NCBI GenBank assembly: GCA_009921765.1
Contig: RFXC01000065.1
Coordinates: forward strand, 1-18,719
DNA: 18,719 nucleotides
Origin: Betaproteobacteria bacterium
GTDB lineage: Bacteria; Pseudomonadota; Gammaproteobacteria; Burkholderiales; Burkholderiaceae
Direction: 5' to 3'
The notes beneath the pieces were generated by a model. The model ran no database searches and had not been told where the DNA came from. It saw nothing but the letters and a program-made list of their open reading frames with translations. Shown here piece after piece: positions 8,597 to 16,354 of the stretch. Both the position numbers and the translations under genes were made by a program. Position 1 is the stretch's first letter, and the number at the start of each line of letters is the position of its first letter.

Positions 8597-10557
8597 TCAT
8601 CGGCACCGCGGGTCATATCGACCACGGCAAGACCACGCTGGTGCGCGCGCTCACTGGCGTTGATACCGACCGGCTGCCCGAAGAAAGGCGTCGCGGCATC
8701 AGCATCGAGCTGGGCTATGCGTTTCTCGACGCGCCGGACGGCACGCGCCTCGCCTTCATCGATGTACCGGGCCACGAGCGGCTGGTACACACCATGCTGA
8801 GCGGCGCCACCGGTATGGATCATGCGCTCCTGCTGGTGGCCGCCGATGACGGCGTGATGCCCCAGACGCGCGAGCACTTCGCGATTCTCGAACTGCTCGC
8901 GGTACCCTCGGCAAGCTTCGTGATCACCAAGACCGATCGCGCTGACCCGCCGCAGCGCGAGCGCGTGCGTGAACAGCTTGCGGCGCTCGCGGCCGGGACC
9001 CGCTTTGCCGAAGCGCCCATTTTTCAGGTGAGCGCGCAGACTGGCGAGGGTATCGCAACGCTTCGCGATGCGCTCCTCTCAGGTGCCGAACACGGCTCAC
9101 GCGAAACCACCGCTAACCAGGGTTTTCGGATCGCAATCGACCGTGTCTTCGTGGTCGAAGGTGCCGGCACGGTGGTGACCGGTACTGTCCACGCGGGCGA
9201 GGTGAAAGCGGGCGATGAACTGGTGGGCGTGCCTGGCGGGGGCCTCACGCTTCGGGCCCGCGTCCGCAGTGTTCATGCGCAAAACCGCGCGGTGACCTCG
9301 GCCTGCGCAGGCGAGCGCTGCGCGCTTGGACTGGCTGGTGTGAGCCGCGAGAGTCTGCGCCGTGGCCAGTGGCTGGTGGCCCCGCCCATCGCGCTCGGCA
9401 CGCGGCGAATCGATGCCGCGCTGAGGCTTTGGAAAGAGGAGCCGCGCGCGCTTCGTGCGGGCACCCCGGTGCATGTGCATCTGGGCGCCACCTCGGTCAC
9501 CGGCACCGTGGCGCTCCTTGATGCAGGCGAGACGCTCGCACCGGGCAGCGCCGCGCGGGTGCAGCTCGTCCTCCATGATGAGGTCGCCACATGGCGTGGC
9601 GATCGTGTGGTGCTGCGCGATGCCTCGGCGAGTCGCACGATCGCGGGCGGCAGCGTGCTCGATCCCTTCGCTCCCGCTCGCTACCGCCGCACCCCCCAAC
9701 GACTGGCCGAGCTCGATGCGATCGCGCTGGCCGATCGCACGGCCCGACACACCGCGCGGATCGCCGCCGCGCCAAACGGCATCGATCTCGCACAGGTCTA
9801 TCGGGCCGAAGGGTCGATACCCGGCTCGGAGACGGTTGGCGCGCATGACCCGCCCGCCCACGCCGACAGCGCAGCGGGCCGCGACGACAACGCGAGCCCC
9901 TTGACCGCGCGCGATGGCGAGGCAGTCTTTGCCCTCAGCGCCGCGCACAGAGATCTGCATGCCGGGCAGGCGCTTGCCATGCTCGCCCGCTTTCACGAGC
10001 AGCACCCCGACGAATTGGGTCCGGACAGCGCACGTCTGCGCCGACTGGCCGCGCCACGCCTTGCCGAGCCGCTCTGGCGAGCGCTCCTGCAGCAACTGCA
10101 GCAGAACGCCCGGATCGCTCTTCGTGGCAGCTTTGTTCATCTGCCTGAGCACGGCGTGCGACTGTCGGCGGTTGACGAGCGGATCGCGCAGGCGATTGCG
10201 CCCATGCTGGACGCTGCGGGCTATGAGGGGGCGTGGGCGCGTGATCTGGCCCGCGATGCCGGCGAAAACGAGCCGCTTCTGCGGGTGGCGGTGGCGCGCC
10301 TTGCGCAACGCGGGGATCTGCACCAGGTGGTACGCGATCTGGTCTACGATACCGCAACAATGCGACGGCTTGCGGCCATCGCCCGGGACCTTGCCACGGC
10401 CAACGGGGCGGTCACCGCAGCGGCCTTTCGCGATGCCACTGCGCTGGGCAGAAAGCGGGCCATTCAGATTCTGGAATACTTCGACCGGGCAGGGCTGCTG
10501 CGGCGGGTGGGCGATGAACATCGACTACGTACCGACAGCCGGTTGTTTCTTGACTGA
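8593..10557 (+). CDS. selB: Selenocysteine-specific elongation factor SelB
   Basis: SelB is a GTPase that delivers Sec-tRNA(Sec) to the ribosome and binds the SECIS hairpin. The 654-residue protein begins with MIIGTAGHIDHGKTT (G1), then shows DVPGHE at residues 57-62 (G3) and TKTD at 112-115 (G4). EF-Tu-like beta-barrel domains follow to about residue 340. The C-terminal half should hold the winged-helix repeats; the last one (about 590-654) includes the basic stretch GRKRAIQILEYFDRAGLLRR expected to contact the SECIS. A polar, low-complexity stretch at about residues 405-435 may be a linker that makes the protein longer than E. coli SelB (614). It starts at a GTG overlapping the selA stop. 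Confidence 0.97.
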   Translation: MIIGTAGHIDHGKTTLVRALTGVDTDRLPEERRRGISIELGYAFLDAPDGTRLAFIDVPGHERLVHTMLSGATGMDHALLLVAADDGVMPQTREHFAILELLAVPSASFVITKTDRADPPQRERVREQLAALAAGTRFAEAPIFQVSAQTGEGIATLRDALLSGAEHGSRETTANQGFRIAIDRVFVVEGAGTVVTGTVHAGEVKAGDELVGVPGGGLTLRARVRSVHAQNRAVTSACAGERCALGLAGVSRESLRRGQWLVAPPIALGTRRIDAALRLWKEEPRALRAGTPVHVHLGATSVTGTVALLDAGETLAPGSAARVQLVLHDEVATWRGDRVVLRDASASRTIAGGSVLDPFAPARYRRTPQRLAELDAIALADRTARHTARIAAAPNGIDLAQVYRAEGSIPGSETVGAHDPPAHADSAAGRDDNASPLTARDGEAVFALSAAHRDLHAGQALAMLARFHEQHPDELGPDSARLRRLAAPRLAEPLWRALLQQLQQNARIALRGSFVHLPEHGVRLSAVDERIAQAIAPMLDAAGYEGAWARDLARDAGENEPLLRVAVARLAQRGDLHQVVRDLVYDTATMRRLAAIARDLATANGAVTAAAFRDATALGRKRAIQILEYFDRAGLLRRVGDEHRLRTDSRLFLD

Positions 10558-10591
10558 CAGGAGCGTGCAGGCCGTTTTTCATGCAGACCTT

Positions 10592-10687
10592 GGAGGGGAA
10601 ACGATCCTGGTGGGTCGGCCGGGCTTCAAACCCGGTGGGCGGCGCCACGCGCCGCCGGGTGGGTTCGACTCCCATTCCCCTCCGCCA
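10592..10687 (+). tRNA. selC: tRNA-Sec (anticodon UCA)
   Basis: This 96-base gene folds as a bacterial tRNA(Sec). The acceptor stem is 8 bp (GGAGGGGA with TCCCCTCC), the discriminator is G, and CCA is encoded. The D stem is 6 bp (CGATCC/GGGTCG, loop TGGT), a Sec hallmark. The anticodon stem CCGGG/CCCGG (10619-10635) carries TCA at 10626-10628. The variable arm is long, with a perfect 8-bp stem (10638-10645 with 10649-10656). The T arm is 5 bp with loop TTCGACT. It lies 34 bases after selB on the same strand with no obvious promoter of its own, so it may be processed from the operon transcript. Confidence 0.98.
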
Positions 10688-10711
10688 ATCGCCTCATGAC
10701 GGTCGCTTCCC

Positions 10712-11149
10712 ATGAGTACTGCGCGTTTCGAAGAGCTCGCCTTTCCAGCCGATCTGCACTATCTGATCGAGCATCAGGTCTGGGCACGGCTCGCACCCGA
10801 CGGTACCGCCACCGTGGGTATCACCTCGCTCGGCATCGCACTTGCAGGCGAGATCTACATGTGTCGGGCCAAAGCGGCGGGCACTGCGATCGAGCAGGGG
10901 AAGTCGATCGCAGTGGTCGAGCTCGCCAAATCCATCGTGTCGGTGAAGTCGCCGCTTTCGGGTACGGTCGTCGAGACCAATCCCCGCCTGCCTGAGGCCC
11001 CCGAGATCGTGCATGCCGATCCCTATGGCGAGGGCTGGATCGCGCGGATCCGGCCCGAGGCGCTCGACCACGAGCGGCTGGCATTGCTACACGGCGAGGG
11101 TGTGAGGGCCGCCATGGCCGACCACGCGCGCCTATACCGGATCGACTGA
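10712..11149 (+). CDS. GcvH-like lipoyl carrier protein
   Basis: This 145-residue protein follows the whole glycine-cleavage H-protein fold: YLIEHQVWARL, TVGITSLGIALAGEIY, AVVELAKSIVSVKSPLSG, and the C-terminal DPYGEGWIARI. Lys73 in ELAKSIV aligns with the lipoylated lysine of GcvH (ESVKAAS), so a lipoyl arm is expected. No glycine cleavage P, T or L genes are nearby. The setting after selC and beside a DsrE-family gene recalls the lipoate-binding proteins of sulfur-oxidising Hdr-like systems, which are also GcvH relatives. A role as a thiol or selenol carrier is inference. It starts 24 bases after the tRNA 3' end and lacks a clear Shine-Dalgarno sequence. The next gene starts 2 bases after its stop. 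Confidence 0.85.
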   Translation: MSTARFEELAFPADLHYLIEHQVWARLAPDGTATVGITSLGIALAGEIYMCRAKAAGTAIEQGKSIAVVELAKSIVSVKSPLSGTVVETNPRLPEAPEIVHADPYGEGWIARIRPEALDHERLALLHGEGVRAAMADHARLYRID

Positions 11150-11151
11150 CC

Positions 11152-11559
11152 GTGACGCAGGCAAGCGGCTTCATCGACCATCAGGTTGCCGGCGTGGCGA
11201 TCCTCCTCTGGGCAACCGACCCGCGATCGCCCGAGCGACTGGCCACGCCGTTCTTTCATGCCGCCGCCGCCGCCGCGATGGACATTCCGGTAGAAATGTT
11301 CTTCAGCGCAGCCAGCGTGCAGCTGCTTGCCCCGGGCGCCGCCGCAGCACTCCGGCCGAACCCCCAGCATCCCAAGACCGTGCTCGACTCCATTCGCGAA
11401 GCAACACAGCTGGGCGCAAGACTTTTTGCCTGCAGCGATGCGCTGGCCGCGCACGGCCTCGCCTCCACTGTGCTCATCCCGGAATGCGGCGGCCGCGGTG
11501 GGGCAGTGCAGTTCATGGCCCGCGCCGCCGACCAGCGCTGGCGCGCGCTGGTATTCTGA
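11152..11559 (+). CDS. DsrE-family (DsrE/DsrF-like) protein
   Basis: This small 135-residue soluble protein has the DsrE-like alternating pattern: an N-terminal strand GVAILLW, VEMFFSAASVQLL, the LGARLFACSDALAAHGL segment, and a final VQFMARA region. Cys94 in LFACSDAL sits where DsrE-family sulfur carriers keep their persulfide-forming cysteine; a second cysteine is at 112. DsrE relatives carry sulfur or, in some groups, act as regulatory or structural subunits. It starts with GTG two bases after the GcvH-like gene, implying coupled translation. The family call is from sequence pattern, and the substrate is unknown. A selenium or sulfur transfer role is inferred from context only. Confidence 0.72.
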   Translation: MTQASGFIDHQVAGVAILLWATDPRSPERLATPFFHAAAAAAMDIPVEMFFSAASVQLLAPGAAAALRPNPQHPKTVLDSIREATQLGARLFACSDALAAHGLASTVLIPECGGRGGAVQFMARAADQRWRALVF

Positions 11560-11583
11560 GCAAGTCCCGACGACCGAGCAGCC

Positions 11584-12168
11584 ATGCCCGATTCCTCATC
11601 CAATGATCGCCTGCAGCTGCTCGTCACCCGACACTCGCTCGGTATCAAGCATCTGTCCGAGCCCGGCCCGGACGACCTCGCGCTCGCGCAAATGGCTGCG
11701 GCTGCGCTGAAGGCACCCGACCATGCCGAACTGGTGCCCTTTCGATTCAGCGTGATCCGCGGTGCGGCACGCGAGCGACTGGCTTCGCTCTTCGCACAGG
11801 CGGCGCGCGAGGCCGGCAAAGACGAGGCCGGCGCGCAGCTCGATGCCGAGCGCGCGCGCCGCGCACCGGTCAGTGTGGCGCTCACCGCGCGTATCGACCT
11901 CGGCCACCCACTGGTGCCGGCACACGAGCAATGGATCGCGGTGGGCGGCGCCTTGACCAATTTCCTCAACGCCGCCCATGCGTTGGGCTACGCCGGCAAG
12001 ATGCTGTCCGGCGCCAAGGTTCGCGATCCCCTGCTTGCACGCGCCTTCTGTGCCCCAGGCGAAACCCTGGTTGGCTGGATCGCGCTCGGCACCGCCACCC
12101 GTCCGCCTTCCAGCCGCGCGCCCAAGGCACTCGCCCAGGATGTCTGGTCCGATTGGCTGGGCGCGTGA
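11584..12168 (+). CDS. Nitroreductase-family flavoprotein, YdjA-like
   Basis: This 194-residue protein belongs to the compact FMN-dependent nitroreductase group. Recognisable parts are the N-terminal RHSLGIKHLSEP (FMN phosphate-binding RxS motif), KAPDHAELVPFRFSVIRG, the helix GGALTNFLNAAHALGYAGKMLSG, and GETLVGWIALGTA near the end. The match to E. coli YdjA runs along its whole length. YdjA is encoded next to selD in E. coli, so a second association with selenium genes here is suggestive, though its physiological substrate is not established. It lies 24 bases after the DsrE-like gene and overlaps the transporter start by GTGA. Confidence 0.87.
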   Translation: MPDSSSNDRLQLLVTRHSLGIKHLSEPGPDDLALAQMAAAALKAPDHAELVPFRFSVIRGAARERLASLFAQAAREAGKDEAGAQLDAERARRAPVSVALTARIDLGHPLVPAHEQWIAVGGALTNFLNAAHALGYAGKMLSGAKVRDPLLARAFCAPGETLVGWIALGTATRPPSSRAPKALAQDVWSDWLGA

Positions 12169-13067
12169 GCGCCGTGCCCCCGGGAAGCGGACCCGCGCTG
12201 CTCGCGCTGCTGTTCAATGCCACGATCTGGGGCCTGTCGTGGTGGCCGCTGCGCTATCTCGCGGAGCGGGGTCTGCATGGGCTCTGGGCGACCGCCATTG
12301 TCTTTCTGATCGGTAGCGTCGGCATCGCACTGCTGTGGCGAAGCGCCCTCGGACGGCTTCTGTCCGACCGTCGACTGTGGGTACTTGCTCTCGCTGCAGG
12401 GCTTACCAACGCTTGCTTTAATTGGGGAATGACGGCCGGGGAAGTGCTTCGTGTGGTGCTTCTTTTTTACCTCATGCCGGTCTGGACCATGCTGCTTGCC
12501 CGCTGGCTGCTCGCCGAGCCGATCACCCCTGGGGCGGCGGTTCGCGCGCTGGTTGCCATCGCAGGCGCCGCCGTCGTGCTGTGGGAGCCCGGCACCGGGC
12601 TGCCCTGGCCCACATCGCTCGGTGACTGGCTGGGCGTGGCGGGTGGCGCTGCGTTTGCCTGGCTGAATGTGCAGCTGCGCGGCCTGGGCGAGGCACCGGC
12701 CACCGCGCGGGCGCTGGCCATGAGCGTGGGCTCGGCACTGGTGCCCGCCGGGGTGGGCATCGCGCTGATGGCCGTCGGCATGATCAGCGCCCCGCCTGTC
12801 AACGACTTCGCTTGGCTGCCTGGTTCGGTGGTCCTCGCGGTGATCCTGCTGGTCGCCAATGCCGCGCTGCAGTTTGGCGCGCCCCGGCTTCCCACCCGCG
12901 TCACCGCGATCGTGATGCTCACCGAGGTCCCGGTCGCCGCGCTGTCGAGTGTACTGATCGCAGGCGAGACACTGCGCCCCCATGTGCTCGCAGGGGGGGC
13001 GCTGATTGTGTTGGCAAGCCTCGCGGCGGCGCTTTCGCTTCGGCCGCGCAAAAGCAAGACAGCCTGA
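12165..13067 (+). CDS. EamA/DMT-superfamily inner-membrane transporter
   Basis: This protein of about 300 residues has roughly ten hydrophobic helices in two repeated halves, typical of the drug/metabolite transporter EamA group. It begins ALLALLFNATIWGLSWWPLR, and the first-half repeat ends with MPVWTMLLARWLLAEPITPG. The second half ends with LTEVPVAALSSVLIAGETLRPHVLAG, the conserved EamA segment. I chose the GTG at 12165, overlapping the nitroreductase stop as GTGA; the GTG at 12174 is an alternative, and a longer upstream reading is only the nitroreductase gene in another frame. The substrate cannot be read from sequence. It ends directly against the convergent SCO gene with no intergenic base. 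Confidence 0.9.
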   Translation: MSAVPPGSGPALLALLFNATIWGLSWWPLRYLAERGLHGLWATAIVFLIGSVGIALLWRSALGRLLSDRRLWVLALAAGLTNACFNWGMTAGEVLRVVLLFYLMPVWTMLLARWLLAEPITPGAAVRALVAIAGAAVVLWEPGTGLPWPTSLGDWLGVAGGAAFAWLNVQLRGLGEAPATARALAMSVGSALVPAGVGIALMAVGMISAPPVNDFAWLPGSVVLAVILLVANAALQFGAPRLPTRVTAIVMLTEVPVAALSSVLIAGETLRPHVLAGGALIVLASLAAALSLRPRKSKTA

Positions 13068-13736
13068 CTAGCGCTCGCCCAGAAGGCGCCGCAGATCGGC
13101 CTCGATCGCCTCGGCCTGTGCGCCGTGGCGGACCATGAGTCGCACGCGCGAGCGCCGGTCAAAGACATAACTGCCCGCGCTATGGTCAACCGTGTAGCTG
13201 CCGGGCGTTTTACCGGGCACTTTCTGATAGACCACCCTGAAAGCCCGCGCCGTACGCGCCGTGGCTTCAGCATCGCCCCACAAGCCGATGAACTCGGGAT
13301 GAAAGGCGGGAACATAGTGCGACAACAGCTCCTGCGTGTCGCGTTCGGGGTCAACGGTGATGAAAGCGACCCGCACCTGCTCGGCAAGCGGGCCCAGGCG
13401 CCGCATGACCTCGGCCATTTCTGCCATGGTCGTGGGGCATACATCGGGGCACTGGGTATAGCCGAAAAACACAACGAGAAGCTTGCCGGAGAAATCCTCC
13501 AGCCGGGTTGGGCGACCCCTGTGGTCGGTGAGATCGAATCCCTTCGCGAAGTCTGCGCCGGTAATGTCGATGGCACGGAATCCGGACTGCCGGCCGCAGC
13601 CGCCCAACCCCGCGAGACCGAGCCCAAGCGCAGGACCCGCCAGCCAGCCCCGCGACAGCGAACCGGGCAGGGTGGCAACCCCCGCGCGCAACAGCGACCG
13701 ACGCCTGCGCGACAGACACTTGGCGGGGGCCAACAT
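13068..13736 (-). CDS. sco1: SCO1/SenC copper chaperone for cytochrome c oxidase
   Basis: This 222-residue periplasmic thioredoxin-fold protein helps insert copper into the CuA site of the oxidase. The copper motif CPDVC (Cys96 and Cys100) lies in VVFFGYTQCPDVCPTT, and the partner histidine is in TVDHSAGSYVFD (His185). FITVDPERDT is also typical. A basic N-terminus followed by a hydrophobic stretch ending LAGLGGC (Cys47) suggests a lipoprotein, with an atypical lipobox. The ATG overlaps the ctaB stop (TGATG), indicating coupled translation. The longer open frame upstream is ctaB in another frame. Confidence 0.95.
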   Translation of the reverse strand: MLAPAKCLSRRRRSLLRAGVATLPGSLSRGWLAGPALGLGLAGLGGCGRQSGFRAIDITGADFAKGFDLTDHRGRPTRLEDFSGKLLVVFFGYTQCPDVCPTTMAEMAEVMRRLGPLAEQVRVAFITVDPERDTQELLSHYVPAFHPEFIGLWGDAEATARTARAFRVVYQKVPGKTPGSYTVDHSAGSYVFDRRSRVRLMVRHGAQAEAIEADLRRLLGER

Positions 13737-14629
13737 CAGCGCAGGTAGTGATCGATCAGCAGCGCCCCAAAGAGCGCCGACAGATAGAAAATGGAGTAGC
13801 TGAAGGTCTTGCGGGCAAGGGCGTCGGAGTAATTGCGCCACAAACGCCACGCATACCAGAGAAACACGCCGCCAAGCACCAATGCACTCAGCAAATAGAA
13901 AAGCCCACTCATGCGGATCATGTATGGCATGACCGACACCGCCACCAGCAGCACGGTGTAGAGCAGAACATTCAGGCGGGTGAATTCGGGGCCATGTGTG
14001 ACCGGCAGCATCGGAAGCCCCGAGCGCCGATAGTCTTCGATGCGGTAAAGCGCAAGCGCCCAGAAGTGGGGGGGCGTCCAGACGAAGATGATCAGGAACA
14101 GCACCAGCGCAGGCGCGGTCACCTCGTTGGCGACCGCAGCCCAGCCGAGCACCGGGGGCATGGCGCCCGAGGCGCCACCGATCACGATGTTTTGCGGCGT
14201 GGCGGGCTTGAGGAGCACGGTGTAGATGACGGCATAACCGACAAAGGTGGCCATGGTGAGCCACATGGTGAGGGGGTTGACCGCCCAGTAGAGGAGCGCG
14301 GCACCGATACCGCCAATCACGCCCGCGAAGATGATGGTGCCGGTGACGCCCACTTCGCCCCGGGCGAGCGGCCGGGCGCGGGTGCGCGCCATGCGCGCAT
14401 CGATGCTGCGCTCAATCAGGCAATTGAAGGCAAACCCCGCGCCGGCCAAGAGCGAGATGCCGGCAAGCCCTGCGCCCAACAGGGTCCAGGGCAGGGGGCC
14501 ATCGGTTGCGAGCAGCATGCCGATCAGCGCACAGAACGCCGCAAGCAACACCACGCGCGGCTTGGTGAGCGCGAAATACTGCATAGCGATGTATCGCCAG
14601 CTGGCAGGTGCGTTGCGGGTCAGTTGCAT
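13736..14629 (-). CDS. ctaB: Protoheme IX farnesyltransferase (heme O synthase)
   Basis: CtaB adds a farnesyl group to heme B to make heme O for the terminal oxidase. The 297-residue polytopic membrane protein has the family motifs [10 protein letters not shown] near the N-terminus and [20 protein letters not shown] at residues 68-87. The first acidic position of that motif is Glu73 rather than Asp, which I recall from betaproteobacterial relatives. It also has [20 protein letters not shown] further along. About eight to nine membrane helices are visible. A second possible start is Met16 ([11 protein letters not shown]); neither start has a strong ribosome binding site. It lies between ctaA and the SCO gene. 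Confidence 0.96.
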   Translation of the reverse strand: MQLTRNAPASWRYIAMQYFALTKPRVVLLAAFCALIGMLLATDGPLPWTLLGAGLAGISLLAGAGFAFNCLIERSIDARMARTRARPLARGEVGVTGTIIFAGVIGGIGAALLYWAVNPLTMWLTMATFVGYAVIYTVLLKPATPQNIVIGGASGAMPPVLGWAAVANEVTAPALVLFLIIFVWTPPHFWALALYRIEDYRRSGLPMLPVTHGPEFTRLNVLLYTVLLVAVSVMPYMIRMSGLFYLLSALVLGGVFLWYAWRLWRNYSDALARKTFSYSIFYLSALFGALLIDHYLR

Positions 14630-14709
14630 GGCAGGACGACCGAGGGGGGTGCGGTGGGCAAAGCCGGATGATCGGACCGATGAACCACTGGGCCTCGAGG
14701 CCTGGTCGC

Positions 14710-15750
14710 TCAGTGTGTCAACCGTGCTTGCGCGACCTGGAAGTTTAGCACCACGACCAGCGCGAGCAGCACGGCCGCGCCACCGGTATGGGCCACCGCT
14801 ACCGCGATCGGGAGACTGAACCAGACATTGGAGAGCCCCAGCGAAAACTGAGTCGCGAGCATGAGGAGGAGCGCGAGCCCGAAACCCCGGGTCCCAGGCA
14901 CCTTCATCACGCGCCAGGCAAGAAAGCCAAGCCAGGCTGAGACACAGATCGCGCCCAGCCGATGCATGAGGTGAATCGCGGTGAGCGCCTGCGCGGGCAG
15001 GAACTCGCCGTCGTCGGTGCGGCCTAGCTCTCTGAACACATGGAACGCGTCTTCAAAGTTCATGTCGGGCCACCACCGGCCCTGACACCTCGGCAGATCG
15101 GTGCAGGCAAGTGCGGCGTAGTTGGTGCTGGTCCAGCCACCCAGAAGGATCTGCAATGCCACCAGCACCAGCGCCCCCTGCGCAAGGAGCCGCAGGCGTA
15201 CGAGCGCCCGTTCATCCACCGCCGACCAGCGCGGCTGCTGGCGCTGCCAGAGCCAGATCAGCAAGGCGAAGGTGAGCATGCCGCCCGCGAGATGAAGCGT
15301 GACCACCGCGGGCTTCAATAGGAGCGTAACCGTCCACATGCCAAAGAGCCCCTGCATGATCACCACACCCACCAGAGCAATCGGCAGCACCGGTGACTGA
15401 TCGAGCCGGCGACGCGCGCGCCAGCCCATCACGGCAATGGCGATGATCAGCAGGCCAAGACCCGAGGCGACATAGCGGTGGACCATCTCGCGCCACGCCT
15501 TGCCCATGGAGACCGGACCGTGCTCGCCACCCTGCTCGACCACCGCTCGGGCGATGTCGGACTTGGCCTGGGTGGGCGTGAGCTTGCCGTAGCAGCCAGG
15601 CCAGTCGGGGCAACCGAGCCCGGCATCGGTGAGGCGCACCCACGCACCCAACATGATGAGCGCAAGCGTGAGCACCGCGGTGAAACCGATCAACCGACGA
15701 TACGCAGGCGCGCGACCCGCGCCCGACAGGGAGGCAGACGAAGCATTCAT
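14710..15750 (-). CDS. ctaA: Heme A synthase
   Basis: CtaA oxidises the C8 methyl of heme O to a formyl group, producing heme A. The 346-residue protein has eight predicted membrane helices in two homologous halves. Conserved histidines are His91 (MVHRY), His153 (TLHLAGG), His260/His263 (AIHLMHR) and His321 (AVAHTGG). Cysteine pairs lie in [10 protein letters not shown] (Cys47/53) and CTDLPRC (Cys216/222). I chose the ATG at 15750, four bases after the upstream stop; a GTG at 15774 would add eight residues but overlap that gene by 20 bases. It is followed by ctaB in the same direction. Confidence 0.96.
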   Translation of the reverse strand: MNASSASLSGAGRAPAYRRLIGFTAVLTLALIMLGAWVRLTDAGLGCPDWPGCYGKLTPTQAKSDIARAVVEQGGEHGPVSMGKAWREMVHRYVASGLGLLIIAIAVMGWRARRRLDQSPVLPIALVGVVIMQGLFGMWTVTLLLKPAVVTLHLAGGMLTFALLIWLWQRQQPRWSAVDERALVRLRLLAQGALVLVALQILLGGWTSTNYAALACTDLPRCQGRWWPDMNFEDAFHVFRELGRTDDGEFLPAQALTAIHLMHRLGAICVSAWLGFLAWRVMKVPGTRGFGLALLLMLATQFSLGLSNVWFSLPIAVAVAHTGGAAVLLALVVVLNFQVAQARLTH

Positions 15751-15754
15751 TCGA

Positions 15755-16354
15755 TCATCCGATGCGTGATGCACGTAGCAGTTTGATGAGGTCCTTTTTC
15801 ATCCGGCTGGGATCGGGCTGCGCGGGAAAACGCATCATCAGGTTGCCCATCGGGTCGATGATGAAAATATGGTCGACGCTGCGGCCGCCCGTCGCCGGTT
15901 CAAAGCGGGTCAGCGAATCGGCGGCAATCCGACGAACGATGAGCCCTTCATGCTGTGCGAGCAATGCCGGGTCAGGGTCCCCCGGCTCGGTGAGCAGCCA
16001 GAGACGCTCCACCCGCTCGCGTTCGCGACCGGTGGTGAGTCGAACCTGCCGGATGTTGTAGAGCGCCGTGCTGCAGGCAGCGTCGCACGCAGGCGAGGCG
16101 GCTGCAACCAGCACCCACTTGCCGCGCAGGCTCGCGAGGGTATCGGCCGCGCCATCAGGGCGCTGAATCACCGTATCGCCCACCGGGCGTTGCGGCTCGA
16201 TCAGATCCGCATAATTGATCCGGCCCTCCGGCCGGATGACGTAGTAGGTGAAGTAGGAGGCAAGCACTGGCGCTGCGCAGACCAGCAGCACCAGAATCAG
16301 CTTGAGCCGGCCTCGAGAAACCGCGGGCGCCGGGGGCGATGAAGTCGTTGTCAT
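15755..16354 (-). CDS. Membrane-anchored SCO-like cytochrome oxidase assembly protein
   Basis: This 199-residue protein has one N-terminal membrane helix (about residues 17-40, LKLILVLLVCAAPVLASYFTYY) and a periplasmic thioredoxin-like domain. Cys90 and Cys94 form a CxxxC in SPACDAACS, and His162 lies in DHIFIIDPMGNLMMRFP. This is the same cysteine-pair and histidine arrangement as SCO proteins, although overall similarity to the SCO1 gene of this window is low. A copper or thiol-redox role in oxidase assembly is inferred. The ATG overlaps the SURF1 stop as ATGA. A longer in-frame extension upstream overlaps SURF1 and is rejected. Confidence 0.85.
   Translation of the reverse strand: MTTTSSPPAPAVSRGRLKLILVLLVCAAPVLASYFTYYVIRPEGRINYADLIEPQRPVGDTVIQRPDGAADTLASLRGKWVLVAAASPACDAACSTALYNIRQVRLTTGRERERVERLWLLTEPGDPDPALLAQHEGLIVRRIAADSLTRFEPATGGRSVDHIFIIDPMGNLMMRFPAQPDPSRMKKDLIKLLRASRIG

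Noticed and set aside
10712..11149. A true glycine cleavage H protein gene
   Set aside because: The fold and lipoyl lysine fit, but no gcvT, gcvP or lpd is nearby and the neighbours are selC and a DsrE-family gene. I kept the broader lipoyl carrier call.
11931..12164. N-terminal extension of the EamA transporter
   Set aside because: It overlaps the nitroreductase coding sequence, is basic and not hydrophobic; the coupled GTG at 12165 gives the usual family length.
13068..14264. A 398-residue version of the SCO protein with a long N-terminal extension
   Set aside because: The extension is ctaB read in another frame. The ATG at 13736 overlapping the ctaB stop gives a normal-length SCO lipoprotein.
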